Below, in pieces: positions 27,897 through 37,114 of a DNA stretch of 64,000 bases. The notes under the pieces were generated by a model. It had not been told where the DNA came from, made no database searches, and saw only the letters and a program-made list of their open reading frames with translations. Position 1 is the first letter of the stretch. Each line of letters begins with the position of its first letter. The translations under genes and the position numbers were made by a program. The stretch is from assembly GCF_000313615.1 (NCBI RefSeq), contig NZ_AMZQ01000001.1, forward strand, positions 186,001-250,000, given 5' to 3'. This stretch comes from Campylobacter showae CSUNSWCD. GTDB taxonomy: Bacteria; Campylobacterota; Campylobacteria; Campylobacterales; Campylobacteraceae.

Positions 27897-28883
27897 GTGC
27901 TAAGTGCGCCCGTTTTGCATAAGCTAAAATCGGGGCGAAATCTGCTTGCATTTTCGCACGGCGTCGATAGCACGGCGCTTTTTTACCTCTTAGACGAGGC
28001 TGGCGTGAAATTTGACCTTGCGATCGTGGACTACAACGTCCGCGCGCAGAGCAAGGACGAAGTCGCCTCGGCACGAGATCTAGCGGCTAAATTTAACAAA
28101 CAAATCTATGTAAAAAGCGTGCAGCTGGGTGAGTCAAATTTTGAACACGAGGCGCGCGCGGCTAGATACGAGTTTTTTGGCCAAATTTGCCGCGAGCGCG
28201 GATATGAAAATTTGATCTTAGCGCATCAGTTTGACGATAAATTCGAGTGGTTTTTGATGCAGCTTGGGCGGGGTGCTGGGCTTAGCGAGCTGCTAGGTAT
28301 GCAAGAGCTAGAAGCTCGCGAGGACTACGTGATCGCTCGTCCGCTTTTAGGCGTACGAAAGTGCGAGCTGGAGCGGTTTTTGCGTGAGCGAAATCTTAAA
28401 TACTTCACCGACGAGACAAATTTAACGGGCCGGTTTAAACGAGGCTTTATTCGCGCTAAATTTAGCGAGCCGTTTTTAAACGAGTACTTTAGCGGCGTGA
28501 AAAAAAGCTTTGAGTTTTTGGCGGCCGATGCGTTAAATTTGGCCCCTGAGATTTCTAATCCATCTCCAAAAATTTACCTCGTAAAACGCGGCCGGGGCGA
28601 GATTCGCGGCGTAGATCAGGCGTGCAAGCGGCTAGGACTCGTGCTAAGCTCGGCGCAGCGAAACGAATGCGCTCGCTGCCTAGAAAATGGCACGGGCTGC
28701 GTGCTCGGCGGCAAGGTTGCCGTGGGTGCGGGCAAATATTTTATTTTCGTAACGCCATATATCAAAGCGGCTATGGAAAAGAAATTTAAAGAAGCGTGCA
28801 GGCAGCTCGCCATCCCGCCGATAAACCGCGGATTTTTATTTTCCGCGGGCGCGGATCTGTCTAAATTTAAAGAGTTTTTGTAG
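27897..28883 (+). CDS. tilS: tRNA(Ile)-lysidine synthase
   Basis: A 328-residue N-type ATP pyrophosphatase that converts C34 of the AUA-reading tRNA-Ile to lysidine. The PP-loop reads SHGVDSTALFYLL (SGGxDS variant) near residue 20, and AHQFDDKFEWFLMQLGRGAG with RPLLGVRKCELERF follows. The start is GTG at 27897, one base past the rimO stop. The first Gly of the loop is replaced by His, a variation I recall from other campylobacters. The protein is shorter than in enterobacteria, without the extra C-terminal domain. Confidence 0.94.
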   Translation: MLSAPVLHKLKSGRNLLAFSHGVDSTALFYLLDEAGVKFDLAIVDYNVRAQSKDEVASARDLAAKFNKQIYVKSVQLGESNFEHEARAARYEFFGQICRERGYENLILAHQFDDKFEWFLMQLGRGAGLSELLGMQELEAREDYVIARPLLGVRKCELERFLRERNLKYFTDETNLTGRFKRGFIRAKFSEPFLNEYFSGVKKSFEFLAADALNLAPEISNPSPKIYLVKRGRGEIRGVDQACKRLGLVLSSAQRNECARCLENGTGCVLGGKVAVGAGKYFIFVTPYIKAAMEKKFKEACRQLAIPPINRGFLFSAGADLSKFKEFL

Positions 28884-29292
28884 GCTTTGGCTTATAATCG
28901 CTACTAAAATGGCTAAAATTTAAGATCAAAAATAAAGCGAACTCGATTTTAAATGCGTTTTTCTTTGCCGCCTTTATACAAAAACTCGCGCATCAAAATC
29001 TAAATTTGCCATAAATTAGAACCTGATTGTAAACGAATCAAAAGAGTGATTAAATTTGGTGATTTGGTGCGGTTAAATCTAGTCGAATTTGCGTACGCGT
29101 TTTTAAAATCGATCGGCGTGAGTTTTGTTGGCTCTAAAACTTCTATTTTTGTAAGTTAACTTTTGCCGCTTTGTCAAGACGCCTAGTCAAAATAGCAGTC
29201 GTTGAGTCGGCAGTGTTGCTAAATTTGAGTATTTTTTTATCTTTATTTAAATTTCAAAGATTATACAAAGAAGCCGAGATAAAAACTAAGAC
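28884..29292. other. intergenic spacer between converging tilS and the PilO-like gene
   Basis: This spacer of 409 bases holds no gene or RNA that I can support and no clear hairpin terminator on either side. A few AAATTT copies are present. Confidence 0.6.
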
Positions 29293-29820
29293 TTATCTTA
29301 AGCTGTAAATTTTGACGCCAAAGGTCGCGTCGATTTTTTCGGCATCCTTGCGCATTTTGATCGGAAAGTCGATTTTTACGATATTTTCATAGCTTTGAAG
29401 TGCATCTATAAACTCATAAAATTTAGTAGGCGTTTTCATGGAGCCGGTTACGGTTAGTCCGTAGATAGAGATTTCGCCGTTTTTTACAGCCTCTTTTGGT
29501 TCGCTTAGATTTACGTTCATAAAGTACTTTGAGGCAAATTGAGTAAAATTCTCTACGTCAAATTTGTTTTCAAGAGCGTCTAACGCGACTTTGTCGTTTT
29601 GCTTTATCTCATTTAGGGCTTTTGATTTGGCGTCGTAGAGCCTTTGCGTTTGCGCACTTGCGGCGATTTGCATGCGACTTTCGTATTTGACCTGCTTGTA
29701 CTCTTTGATGCTAGGCACTAAAAATGCAAATATCATCACTAAGCAAGCGACTATGAAAACAAGTACATAGATGAGCAGTTTTGTAATGTCGATATTTTGC
29801 AGGCTTCTATCTTTGCTCAT
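29293..29820 (-). CDS. PilO-like inner-membrane protein
   Basis: A 175-residue protein with one membrane helix (about residues 13-35), a coiled-coil stretch (KQVKYESRMQIAASAQTQRLYDAKSKAL is helical) and a small ferredoxin-like domain with ISIYGLTVTGSMKTPTKFYEF. That plan and the place after a PilN-like gene match PilO/GspM of type IV pilus and type II secretion platforms. It overlaps the upstream gene by 14 bases. C. jejuni has an unassigned gene in this spot. Assignment rests on architecture, not strong sequence identity. Confidence 0.65.
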   Translation of the reverse strand: MSKDRSLQNIDITKLLIYVLVFIVACLVMIFAFLVPSIKEYKQVKYESRMQIAASAQTQRLYDAKSKALNEIKQNDKVALDALENKFDVENFTQFASKYFMNVNLSEPKEAVKNGEISIYGLTVTGSMKTPTKFYEFIDALQSYENIVKIDFPIKMRKDAEKIDATFGVKIYSLR

Positions 29821-30337
29821 TTTTGCCCTCGTAGTTGTCGGTTTTGTTTGTGCTGATGAAGTTTAGCCAGCCGCTATCTAGCTGATAAAAAGAGGTGTTT
29901 GACGTGCTAAAAATCGATTTTAACGGCGTTGCCAGTAGCATATTGTAAATATCGCGGCTGGGCGTAGTGCCTTTTATGATTAGCGAGTTTTTATCCATCG
30001 AGATCTCGTGTAGCGTGATGCTTGAGGGAACAAGATCGAGTAGATTACGCAGGCTTTGTTTTAAGACGGCATTTGAGGCTGCTATTTCGTTTGCGCTATC
30101 TCTTCTTTGCTTTAAAAGCGCAGTGAGCTCGTCGGCTTGCTTGATTTGCTCTTGCGTCTGCTCTTGTTTTTGTTTTGAAATTTGCGTTTCGTTTCGTAGC
30201 GAGTTGCTTTTAAACTCGACAAAGAAATTTGCTGCAGCGAAAAGTAACACGATTATAGCTATAAAAAGTAGCCAAATTTTGCTAAAAAGGTTAATAATAG
30301 GTTTTTTTTGGGGTTTTATAAAGCTATAACTAGTCAT
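29807..30337 (-). CDS. PilN-like inner-membrane protein
   Basis: A 176-residue protein with a cytoplasmic N-terminus (MTSYSFIKPQKKP), a membrane helix at residues 23-43, a Gln/Lys-rich coiled coil and a periplasmic domain. The PilN hallmark is LLDLVPSSITLHEISMDKN followed by LIIKGTTPSRDIYNMLLATP (fimbrial assembly type). It would bridge a PilM-like cytoplasmic protein and a PilO-like partner. It overlaps both neighbours (8 and 14 bases), so the three are translated together. Confidence 0.72.
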   Translation of the reverse strand: MTSYSFIKPQKKPIINLFSKIWLLFIAIIVLLFAAANFFVEFKSNSLRNETQISKQKQEQTQEQIKQADELTALLKQRRDSANEIAASNAVLKQSLRNLLDLVPSSITLHEISMDKNSLIIKGTTPSRDIYNMLLATPLKSIFSTSNTSFYQLDSGWLNFISTNKTDNYEGKNEQR

Positions 30338-31331
30338 TTTCCAACTCTTTTTTCATTAACTCGGTCATTGTTTTTAGCGTATCGACCGGATAAACAGCTG
30401 TTTTTACTAAAAGTTCGTTTTCTAGATAATGTAAAAACGTAGCGCTCGTCCTCTCTGTAGCGTCGAAAATCACGACATTTTCGATAAAATCGCCGTCATA
30501 TAGAGGATTTGAGTAAAATTCTTTAAGTGCTAACGATATATACCGGTACATACTCATATCGCGCCCAAATATCGATACCGAGGCGGTTACATCGGTGGAT
30601 TCTGGCATATTTATATCGTAGTCGAGGTCGGCAAACTCCTCTTGGCTATCGCCGGTCTTTAACATATCGTCTAAATTTTCTAGACCGTCCATGTTGTTAA
30701 AGCTTTCGTCTACATTCGTGATAAAATCATCTATCTCGTCGCTGTTTTCTTTATCAAATTCGACATTCTCGTCGCCGTCGTCCTCATCTAGCTTACAAAC
30801 CGTGGCGTATTTTGCGCCGTTACCCGATGTAATGCAGATGGCGAAAATTTCTTTGCACGCATAGATAAAAAGCGTCTTTGCGGTTGGTAAATTTAGTTTT
30901 TCGATCTCTTTTTGGATTAGTATAATAGGCGAGTAAAGCACATCAACGTCGATGTTGCCAAATTTACTCTCGGCGGCTTTAACGTCTGAAAGTTTTGCAT
31001 AGATCAGCCAATTTTTAGCGGGATTTATGCAGGTTATCTCTTTTGTCTTTATGCCTAGTTTTTCGAGATTTTCGGCATTTTTAGCTTCAAACGCTCCTTG
31101 TTCGAGCGCGTCGAAAAACAGCGAAATATAAACCCATTTATACTCTTTTTGTAGATTTTTTAGATACTCTTTTATTCTGTCTGAGATTTTGCCGGACTCA
31201 TCTAGGTCAAATTCATTTTTTATCGTTTTGATCGGAGTTGCACCCTTGTATGCTTCGCCGTAAAATATGCATTTTTTAGACTGGATAACGGCGCTAAGAT
31301 ATAAGACGCTAAAAAAACGACGTATCAGCAA
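30330..31331 (-). CDS. putative PilM-like protein with acidic insertion
   Basis: A 333-residue protein placed before PilN- and PilO-like genes. Alternating hydrophobic strands (KWVYISLFFDALEQG, TLFIYACKEIFAICI, VVIFDATERTSATFLHYLE) would fit an actin-like PilM/GspL fold, but no nucleotide motif is clear. Residues 195-245 form an Asp/Glu-rich insertion. The start is TTG at 31331 after AGGAGAAA. I call it PilM-like mainly from operon position. Confidence 0.55.
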   Translation of the reverse strand: MLIRRFFSVLYLSAVIQSKKCIFYGEAYKGATPIKTIKNEFDLDESGKISDRIKEYLKNLQKEYKWVYISLFFDALEQGAFEAKNAENLEKLGIKTKEITCINPAKNWLIYAKLSDVKAAESKFGNIDVDVLYSPIILIQKEIEKLNLPTAKTLFIYACKEIFAICITSGNGAKYATVCKLDEDDGDENVEFDKENSDEIDDFITNVDESFNNMDGLENLDDMLKTGDSQEEFADLDYDINMPESTDVTASVSIFGRDMSMYRYISLALKEFYSNPLYDGDFIENVVIFDATERTSATFLHYLENELLVKTAVYPVDTLKTMTELMKKELEND

Positions 31332-31387
31332 AGATTTCTCCTAAAAATTACGATGCGTTATAATACCCAAAAAGCCATAAAATAGAG

Positions 31388-31840
31388 TTAAAACAGCTCT
31401 TTTTGTAGGGTTAAAAATTTATCTCTTATTCGTTTTGCTTCTTCTTGCAGGTCTGAGTCCGTTAAATTTGACGGCTTAAGCTCTGCATAGTCGCTCACGG
31501 CGATGTCGCACATCATGCGAATTTTGTCTAAATTTACTTTGCTTACCTTGCCTGATTTGCTGATTTTTTGGATATTTTCTAGGTAGCCGTTTGAGCGAGC
31601 GATGTAGAGGGCGTATTTTTGCGAGATTTCGCTTTGTACCATCACGGTGTGAGCTAGTTTGTTGTAGATGTCTTTATGGTAGGCTGATTTTGAGAGCTTA
31701 TAGGCGGTTTCGTAATCGCCCATTTCGTAGTAAAATTTGGCTCCAAGTGCGTTCTTGTAAGACGGACTAAGCGTAACAAATGAGACAAAAATAGCCGCCA
31801 AAAGCGCTCCGATAATTAAAATAACGGTCTTTGAGCTCAT
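31388..31840 (-). CDS. single-pass membrane protein, TPR-like, unknown
   Basis: A 150-residue protein with an N-terminal membrane anchor (VILIIGALLAAIFVSFVTL) and a helical periplasmic part with one TPR-like pair (ALGAKFYYEMGDYETAYKLS). The start overlaps the acyltransferase-like gene upstream by ATGA and the PilM-like gene follows after 56 bases. I do not recognise the family. Its location suggests it serves either the envelope platform encoded downstream or simply shares its transcript. Confidence 0.7.
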   Translation of the reverse strand: MSSKTVILIIGALLAAIFVSFVTLSPSYKNALGAKFYYEMGDYETAYKLSKSAYHKDIYNKLAHTVMVQSEISQKYALYIARSNGYLENIQKISKSGKVSKVNLDKIRMMCDIAVSDYAELKPSNLTDSDLQEEAKRIRDKFLTLQKELF

Positions 31841-32469
31841 TTTTCCATCTCCTTTTTTATCTGCTCTCTTGCGGCTTCTAGCTCCATGCCTATCACGCTA
31901 AAAGACGGCGAGAGGGTATAAGAAATCTCGCTAAACGGCTTTGGGATTATCATCTTATCCCAGCTTTTTAGCTGCCAAAATTTGCTCGCTTCATAGTTTA
32001 AAATTTGTATAGGCGCATTTTGCTTTTGCGCGATGACGACGGCTCCGTCGGCGACGCTGTGATAGGGGCCGCGCGGGCCGTCCGGGGTGATGATGACGTC
32101 GGTGCCGCCTTTTAGCTCTCTAAAGCTTTGCGCGAGGGCCTTTACAGCGCCTTTTGAGCTACTGCCCCTGATCGCACCGATACCGAAAAACGAAATCACG
32201 CGCGCGATAATCTCGCCGTCTTTGTGGTCGCTTATTATGACTTTGGCGCATCTTTGCGGATTTTGGCCGTTTTTCCACCAGTGAACGTAGGCAAAGCTCA
32301 TCAGTGCAAGCCTGCCGTGCCAAAATAGCACGACGCAGGGCTCGTTCGTCAAATTTGTCTTAGAAAAGCTCTTTTTGCAGGTTAAAAATATAATCCAAAT
32401 GAAACAATAGATAATGCGCGGGGCTAAATTTATAAAAACGCTTCGTTTAAATTCAGCCCACAAGCTCAC
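31837..32469 (-). CDS. DUF374 lysophospholipid acyltransferase-like protein
   Basis: A 210-residue protein with an N-terminal hydrophobic anchor ([13 protein letters not shown]). The acyltransferase-type core includes [38 protein letters not shown] and [18 protein letters not shown], as in the DUF374 family of LPLAT-like enzymes. It may acylate a lipid in the inner membrane; a real substrate is not known. The start is GTG at 32469, inside the end of miaB (17-base overlap). Epsilonproteobacteria commonly keep it next to miaB. Confidence 0.85.
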   Translation of the reverse strand: MSLWAEFKRSVFINLAPRIIYCFIWIIFLTCKKSFSKTNLTNEPCVVLFWHGRLALMSFAYVHWWKNGQNPQRCAKVIISDHKDGEIIARVISFFGIGAIRGSSSKGAVKALAQSFRELKGGTDVIITPDGPRGPYHSVADGAVVIAQKQNAPIQILNYEASKFWQLKSWDKMIIPKPFSEISYTLSPSFSVIGMELEAAREQIKKEMEK

Positions 32470-33763
32470 CGTAAAGCACCATTCTTTTTGGATCGTTCAC
32501 GCGCACTTTTAGCGTTTTGCCTAGCAGCTCTTCGCTACCTGCGACTTGAACGAGGAAGTTATTAAAGCTCCTGCCGGCAACGCCGCCGTTTGCGCGAAGC
32601 TCCTCAAAATATACGTCGAAAATTTTGCCTTTTTGCGCCGCAACGATTTCGTCTAAAATTTCGTTATGGCGACTTTGTAGGCGGGTTAGACGAGCGCTTG
32701 CGACGGCGTCTGGGATTTGATTAGTAAATTCTGCCGCCTTGGTCATCGGGCGAGGCGAATACTTAAAGCTAAAAATTTGCTCGAAGCGTACCTTTTCTAG
32801 CACGTCCATCGTATCCTCAAACTCCTCGTCCGTTTCACCTGGAAACGCCACGATGATGTCGGTTGAGATGCTAACCTCAGGGCACATCGCGCGCAGTCTA
32901 GCGGCTCGGTCTAAAAACCACTCTTTGGTGTAGCCGCGCTTCATCTCGCGTAGGACTTTAGTGTTTCCGCTTTGAAGCGGCATGTGCATGGATTTGCAAA
33001 TTTTGGGATTTTGACTAAAGATTTCTAAAAATTTATCGTCCATATGGAGCGGATGAGGGCTAGTAAATCGTATGCGCTCGACGCCCTCGATCTCGCTGAT
33101 CTTTACGAGCAGGTCGCTAAAATCGATCTTCTCGTGCGCGCCTGAAAATCTCTTACCGTAGTTGTTTACGTTTTGCCCGAGCAAGAAAATTTCCTTCGCT
33201 CCGCCCTCGGCTGCCTTTTTTACTTCGCGCAGGATTAAATTGGCCGGGATCGAGATCTCGTCGCCTCTGGTGTGCGGAACGATGCAGTAGGTGCATTTTT
33301 TATCGCAGCCGATCGAGATATTTATGTGGCTTTTATACGGAGAGCCGCGAAATTCGCCGAATGCGTACTCGCTCTCGTCGTGATTTATGTCGGTGCTGAT
33401 AAATTTAGGCGTCTTAACGGCGGCTGAAATTTTACTGACGTTTCGCGCGCCGAGTACGAAATCCACGTAAGGCGCTCGTTTAAAAATTTCGCTTCCTAGG
33501 TGACTTGCCGTGCAACCGCAAACTCCGATTTTAGCGCCCGCTTTTTTTACTTTTTCAAAACCGCCGACTTCGCTAAAAAGCTTATGCACGGGCTTTTCGC
33601 GCACCGAGCAGGTGTTAATAAGGATGAGGTCGGCCTCGGAGATGTCCTGAGTGAGCTCATAGTCCTCTTTTTGCTTGAGCTCGGCGATGATGTGCTCGCT
33701 ATCGCGGACATTCATCGCGCAGCCTAAAGTCTGGATAAAGAGCTTTTTTTGCGCTGCGCTCAA
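32453..33763 (-). CDS. miaB: tRNA-2-methylthio-N6-dimethylallyladenosine synthase
   Basis: A 436-residue radical SAM methylthiotransferase for A37 of tRNAs reading UNN codons. Conserved Cys are in [22 protein letters not shown] and GVCGCTA; the radical SAM cluster is in [16 protein letters not shown], and a TRAM domain ends the protein. The N-terminal pattern separates it from RimO at 26588. The start is TTG at 33763, overlapping the stop of the preceding gene by four bases. Confidence 0.96.
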   Translation of the reverse strand: MSAAQKKLFIQTLGCAMNVRDSEHIIAELKQKEDYELTQDISEADLILINTCSVREKPVHKLFSEVGGFEKVKKAGAKIGVCGCTASHLGSEIFKRAPYVDFVLGARNVSKISAAVKTPKFISTDINHDESEYAFGEFRGSPYKSHINISIGCDKKCTYCIVPHTRGDEISIPANLILREVKKAAEGGAKEIFLLGQNVNNYGKRFSGAHEKIDFSDLLVKISEIEGVERIRFTSPHPLHMDDKFLEIFSQNPKICKSMHMPLQSGNTKVLREMKRGYTKEWFLDRAARLRAMCPEVSISTDIIVAFPGETDEEFEDTMDVLEKVRFEQIFSFKYSPRPMTKAAEFTNQIPDAVASARLTRLQSRHNEILDEIVAAQKGKIFDVYFEELRANGGVAGRSFNNFLVQVAGSEELLGKTLKVRVNDPKRMVLYGELVG

Positions 33764-34002
33764 AGGATGTGCACCTCGTACATATAGTCGTTTTCATCGA
33801 GTCCGTATTTTACGGTGCGGTGATAGACACTAAGGCCTTTTTCCTCGAAAAATTCAACCAAAGCGATGAGTTGTTTGTGGCTGTTTTCTCTGTCGAAATA
33901 GAAAATTTGTTGCGGATCTTTTGCAAATGCCGCTTCGATTTTTTCAAGAGAGATCGTTTTTGGTTTGGCGTCAAGTTGCGTTCTAGCGAGTTTTAGCTCC
34001 AT
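33760..34002 (-). CDS. HP0268-like small nuclease-fold protein
   Basis: An 80-residue protein that matches the plan of Helicobacter pylori HP0268, described as a small Smr-fold protein with nicking/RNase activity: [13 protein letters not shown], a central [25 protein letters not shown] and a C-terminal [23 protein letters not shown] precedes the ATG. It heads the miaB operon, as it does beside H. pylori miaB. Activity of this copy is inferred from the relative only. Confidence 0.82.
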   Translation of the reverse strand: MELKLARTQLDAKPKTISLEKIEAAFAKDPQQIFYFDRENSHKQLIALVEFFEEKGLSVYHRTVKYGLDENDYMYEVHIL

Positions 34003-34092
34003 TTTTAATCCTTTGAAATCTTTAATTTAATCTGTGAATATAGCAAATTCATCATAAAAAACGCATTAAACTTCTTAAAAGTATAAAGTTTG

Positions 34093-34098
34093 TATAAT
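34093..34098 (+). promoter_or_regulatory. -10 element for nusA
   Basis: TATAAT in TTTGTATAATACC lies 54 bases before the nusA ATG, behind a T/A-rich upstream stretch typical of Campylobacter vegetative promoters. Confidence 0.7.
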
Positions 34099-34151
34099 AC
34101 CCCTCTAACTCAAAAATTCCCCCAAATTTTAAATAACGGAGCAAAAATAAT

Positions 34152-35252
34152 ATGGAAAAAATAGCGGATATCATAGAATCTATCGCAAATGAAAAAGGGC
34201 TCGAAATCGAGGATGTAAAAGAGCGCGTCATAAGAGCTATTATCAATACCGCAAAGAAAATTTACGGCGAAAACTACGAATACGACGCGGTTATCGATAA
34301 TGCGACCAAGACCCTTCATCTATATCAAAAAATCACCGTCGTAGAGGATGGCGACGAGCGCTTGGCCGAGGATAACGAGCACTTTCTAAGCGTAAGCGAA
34401 GCCAAAAAAGTAGACTCTGGCGTAGAGATCGGCGACGAGCTAACATACGAGCTATCTACCGACAACCTCGGCCGCACCGCCGCGCAGACACTTCACAAGG
34501 AGCTTGAGTATCACATCCAGCGCCTGATGGAGGAAAAAATCTTTCAAAAATACCAAGACATGGTCGGGCACATGGTTTTTGGCTCTGTCACGCGCGTAGA
34601 TAGTGAGGAAAATACCTTCATCGAGATAGACGAGCTACGAGCCGTGATGCCGCGCAAAAACCGCATAAAAGGCGAGAAATTTAAACCTGGCGATGTCGTA
34701 AAAGCCGTCATAAAAAGCGTCTATATAGATAAATCCATGGGTATAAAGGTCGAGCTAAGCCGCACATCGCCAAAATTCCTCGAAGCTCTGCTAAAAGCCG
34801 AAGTGCCTGAGATCAAAGATGGCCTCGTATTGATCGCGGCAAGCGCTAGAATCCCGGGTGAACGCGCTAAAGTAGCACTCGTAGCAACTTCGCCAAACGT
34901 CGATCCCGTGGGTGCGACAGTGGGCACAAAGGGTGTGCGCATAAACGCCGTGACAAAAGAGCTAAACGGCGAAAATATCGACGCGATCGAGTATTCGGCA
35001 GAGCCTACGATCCTCATCACTCGCGCGATGGCACCGGCGATCATCAGCTCCGTAAAAATCGGCGAGGATAACAAAGCCGTCGTGAGCCTAGTAACCGAGC
35101 AAAAGAGTAAGGCTATCGGCAAAAGTGGCATAAATATCAGGCTAGCTAGCATGCTAACCGGTTACGAGATCGAGCTAAACGAGCTTGGCGCTAGAGGCGA
35201 GAGCAAAGATGAAAACGCAAAGGATCTAAAAGCGCTGTTTGGCGATCTGTAG
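34152..35252 (+). CDS. nusA: transcription termination/antitermination protein NusA
   Basis: A 366-residue RNA polymerase-binding factor with the N-terminal NusA domain, an S1 domain (about residues 135-200), and two KH domains (landmarks PGERAKVALVATSPNVDPVG and KAIGKSGINIRLASMLTGYEI). It lacks the C-terminal acidic repeats of the E. coli protein, as usual in this class. ACGGAG lies before the ATG. It is divergent from the HP0268-miaB operon and seems to be transcribed alone, since the next gene is 315 bases away. Confidence 0.96.
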   Translation: MEKIADIIESIANEKGLEIEDVKERVIRAIINTAKKIYGENYEYDAVIDNATKTLHLYQKITVVEDGDERLAEDNEHFLSVSEAKKVDSGVEIGDELTYELSTDNLGRTAAQTLHKELEYHIQRLMEEKIFQKYQDMVGHMVFGSVTRVDSEENTFIEIDELRAVMPRKNRIKGEKFKPGDVVKAVIKSVYIDKSMGIKVELSRTSPKFLEALLKAEVPEIKDGLVLIAASARIPGERAKVALVATSPNVDPVGATVGTKGVRINAVTKELNGENIDAIEYSAEPTILITRAMAPAIISSVKIGEDNKAVVSLVTEQKSKAIGKSGINIRLASMLTGYEIELNELGARGESKDENAKDLKALFGDL

Positions 35253-35567
35253 CCCAATTTGAGCCTTTTGGTCGCATGCGTTTGGGGCGGTAAATTTGAG
35301 GTACGGCGTCCAGGTCAAATTTGATCTGTGTCGTCTGCTAAAATTTGCCGCTTTTTTATTTTCTATTTTTAATGCGTTAAATTTTATTCATAAATCAACA
35401 AATTTGCCACACTTTTCTCGCAAAACCCGCACCGCAAAAATAATGACGCCGAATTTACAAGACCGTCCAACTATAGAGTAAATAAATCCAATACATTTAA
35501 ATATAATTTTAAAAATGTTTAAGGACGCAATATGTAAAATACTCGCAACAACCTCGCAGGATCAAAA
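35253..35567. other. intergenic spacer after nusA
   Basis: No supported gene, RNA or terminator is present. A weak CAGGA element before 35568 serves the next gene. Several AAATTT copies occur. Confidence 0.55.
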
Positions 35568-36575
35568 ATGAATGCAAAATCGCCGAATCAAACCAAACCC
35601 CTCAAAAAGCTACTTTTGATAGCCTTGATCGCCCTCATCGTCGGCAATGCCCTGATGTACGTAAATCAAAGGAGCGAGTGGCTCTATGACGGGCAGTCGT
35701 ATCCAAAAGCAAAAGAGTGGCTGATAGGTGCAAATTTTATGATGGTGTATGGCAATTTTCTAACCAAACTCCCCTTTGTCGATGAAAAAAGCCTTATCGT
35801 CCAGCCCGTGCTTGCCCTGCAGGATTATTTCATAAAAAGATGGAAAGAAAATTTACCCGACGACGATGCGGAAAAGTACGCGGACTGGTATGTTTTTAGG
35901 CTGATGATGTATATCATGAATACATCAGGCAGCACCGTCCTATACGGCAACAACAAATATTCTTTTGAAGAGACGATAGAATTTAACGAAAAAGCCTGGG
36001 AAACTATAGAAAATATGGTGAAATTTGAGGCTAAGGATAAGATGTTTCAAAAAATCAGGCTTGCGGCTTTTAATAACTTATCGATTATTTTCACGAATAA
36101 TTTTACGGCGTATTGGATAAAAAATCCTCTGTATTCTAAGCCCAAATCTAAAAACTATAGGTCGGATGAGTCTCAAGTAAACATACCAAAGATGCTTAAA
36201 GACGTCAAACAGCACGAAAGACTCATAAAGCTGCGCGAATATATAAAATATATGAACGCGCTTTACTCTTCAAAGTATCCCGAAATTTACGACAAAGCTC
36301 GCAAAGCAAAGACGGCAGAATACTTTGAAAACGAAAGAATTCACGCGATAGCAAGCCAAATTTTATACTGGCAAATACGTACAAATAGGCATGCAAACAT
36401 AGACGGCTTTTGTCAAACGGATAAAAACGAGTATCTAAAAGACTACATCGAAACTAGAAAATGGTTTTTGGCAAACGAGGATGATTTGAAGGCTAAGGGG
36501 GTTAGCATAAAATCGACCGTAATAAAATCCGTGGACGACAAGATAAAAGAAGTCTGCGAGGACGTTAAATTTTAA
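35568..36575 (+). CDS. membrane-anchored protein of unknown function
   Basis: A 335-residue protein with a basic start, one membrane helix (LLLIALIALIVGNALMYV, residues 15-33) and a long, mostly helical extracytoplasmic part rich in Tyr, Lys and aromatic residues. I recognise no domain or catalytic motif. Base composition is more AT-rich than in the neighbouring genes nusA and dnaX. It stands alone between spacers, so genomic context does not suggest a role. Confidence 0.75.
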   Translation: MNAKSPNQTKPLKKLLLIALIALIVGNALMYVNQRSEWLYDGQSYPKAKEWLIGANFMMVYGNFLTKLPFVDEKSLIVQPVLALQDYFIKRWKENLPDDDAEKYADWYVFRLMMYIMNTSGSTVLYGNNKYSFEETIEFNEKAWETIENMVKFEAKDKMFQKIRLAAFNNLSIIFTNNFTAYWIKNPLYSKPKSKNYRSDESQVNIPKMLKDVKQHERLIKLREYIKYMNALYSSKYPEIYDKARKAKTAEYFENERIHAIASQILYWQIRTNRHANIDGFCQTDKNEYLKDYIETRKWFLANEDDLKAKGVSIKSTVIKSVDDKIKEVCEDVKF

Positions 36576-36633
36576 AATGCGCCGCGAAAGCGTCAAATTT
36601 TATAAAAACGTTAGCGAGATAAATTTAAGATTA

Positions 36634-36652
36634 AGGCGGCGAGTAACCGCCT
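36634..36652 (-). terminator. possible weak terminator of the small lipoprotein gene
   Basis: AGGCGG and CCGCCT pair around a seven-base loop, 10 bases past the stop of the small lipoprotein gene. The T-run after the stem is poor, so this is tentative. Confidence 0.35.
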
Positions 36653-36661
36653 GATTTGAAG

Positions 36662-36772
36662 TTATTTATTTTTAGTGGAGCGGTACATCGGGTGCTGATA
36701 GTCGTTTCTTTCGCAACCCACAGCTAAAAATCCAAATACCAAAACAAGCACGCATAATATAACTTTTCTCAT
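36662..36772 (-). CDS. 36-residue lipoprotein
   Basis: A short gene on the minus strand. The ATG at 36772 follows a strong GGGAGAAA site; the product begins with a textbook lipoprotein signal (MRKVILCVLVLVFGFLAVGC), leaving a mature peptide of only about 17 residues (ERNDYQHPMYRSTKNK after the Cys). The clean signal peptide and ribosome binding site make it likely real despite its size. Role unknown; it may modify the outer membrane surface or bind another envelope protein. Confidence 0.7.
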   Translation of the reverse strand: MRKVILCVLVLVFGFLAVGCERNDYQHPMYRSTKNK

Positions 36773-37114
36773 TTTCTCCCTTTTTTGAATTTCATTTTCG
36801 CGCGATTATAGCAAATTTCGCGAAATTACCAAAATTGCCGCGGCTAAATTTGGCGGAATTTAGGCGGAGCTATTTTCGTCAAATTTGTCGCCGTTCAGTG
36901 AGAGTCAAAAAGTGCGCGCGTCAAATTTGCTTGCCCGATTTTTCGCTCTTGCTCGTCTAGCGCCCGCATACGATAGATTCGCGCTCGCAGGCAAATTTAT
37001 TAGTCCAAATTTGTCCCGCCCGCCGACTCGTCTTACAGCGCACCGAGCCGTAATATATTAAATTTTTATCCAAAAAAAAGTAGAATATCTCATCTTAAAT
37101 TTAAGGAAAAATCC
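36773..37114. other. divergent spacer between the small lipoprotein gene and dnaX
   Basis: This 342-base spacer has AAATTT repeats and no supported gene. A possible weak -10 (TAGAAT near 37081) and AAGGAA precede dnaX. Confidence 0.5.

Noticed and set aside
31350-31380. plus-strand TATAAT-like sequence before the PilM-like gene
   Set aside because: It points away from any gene on its strand; probably chance in AT-rich DNA.
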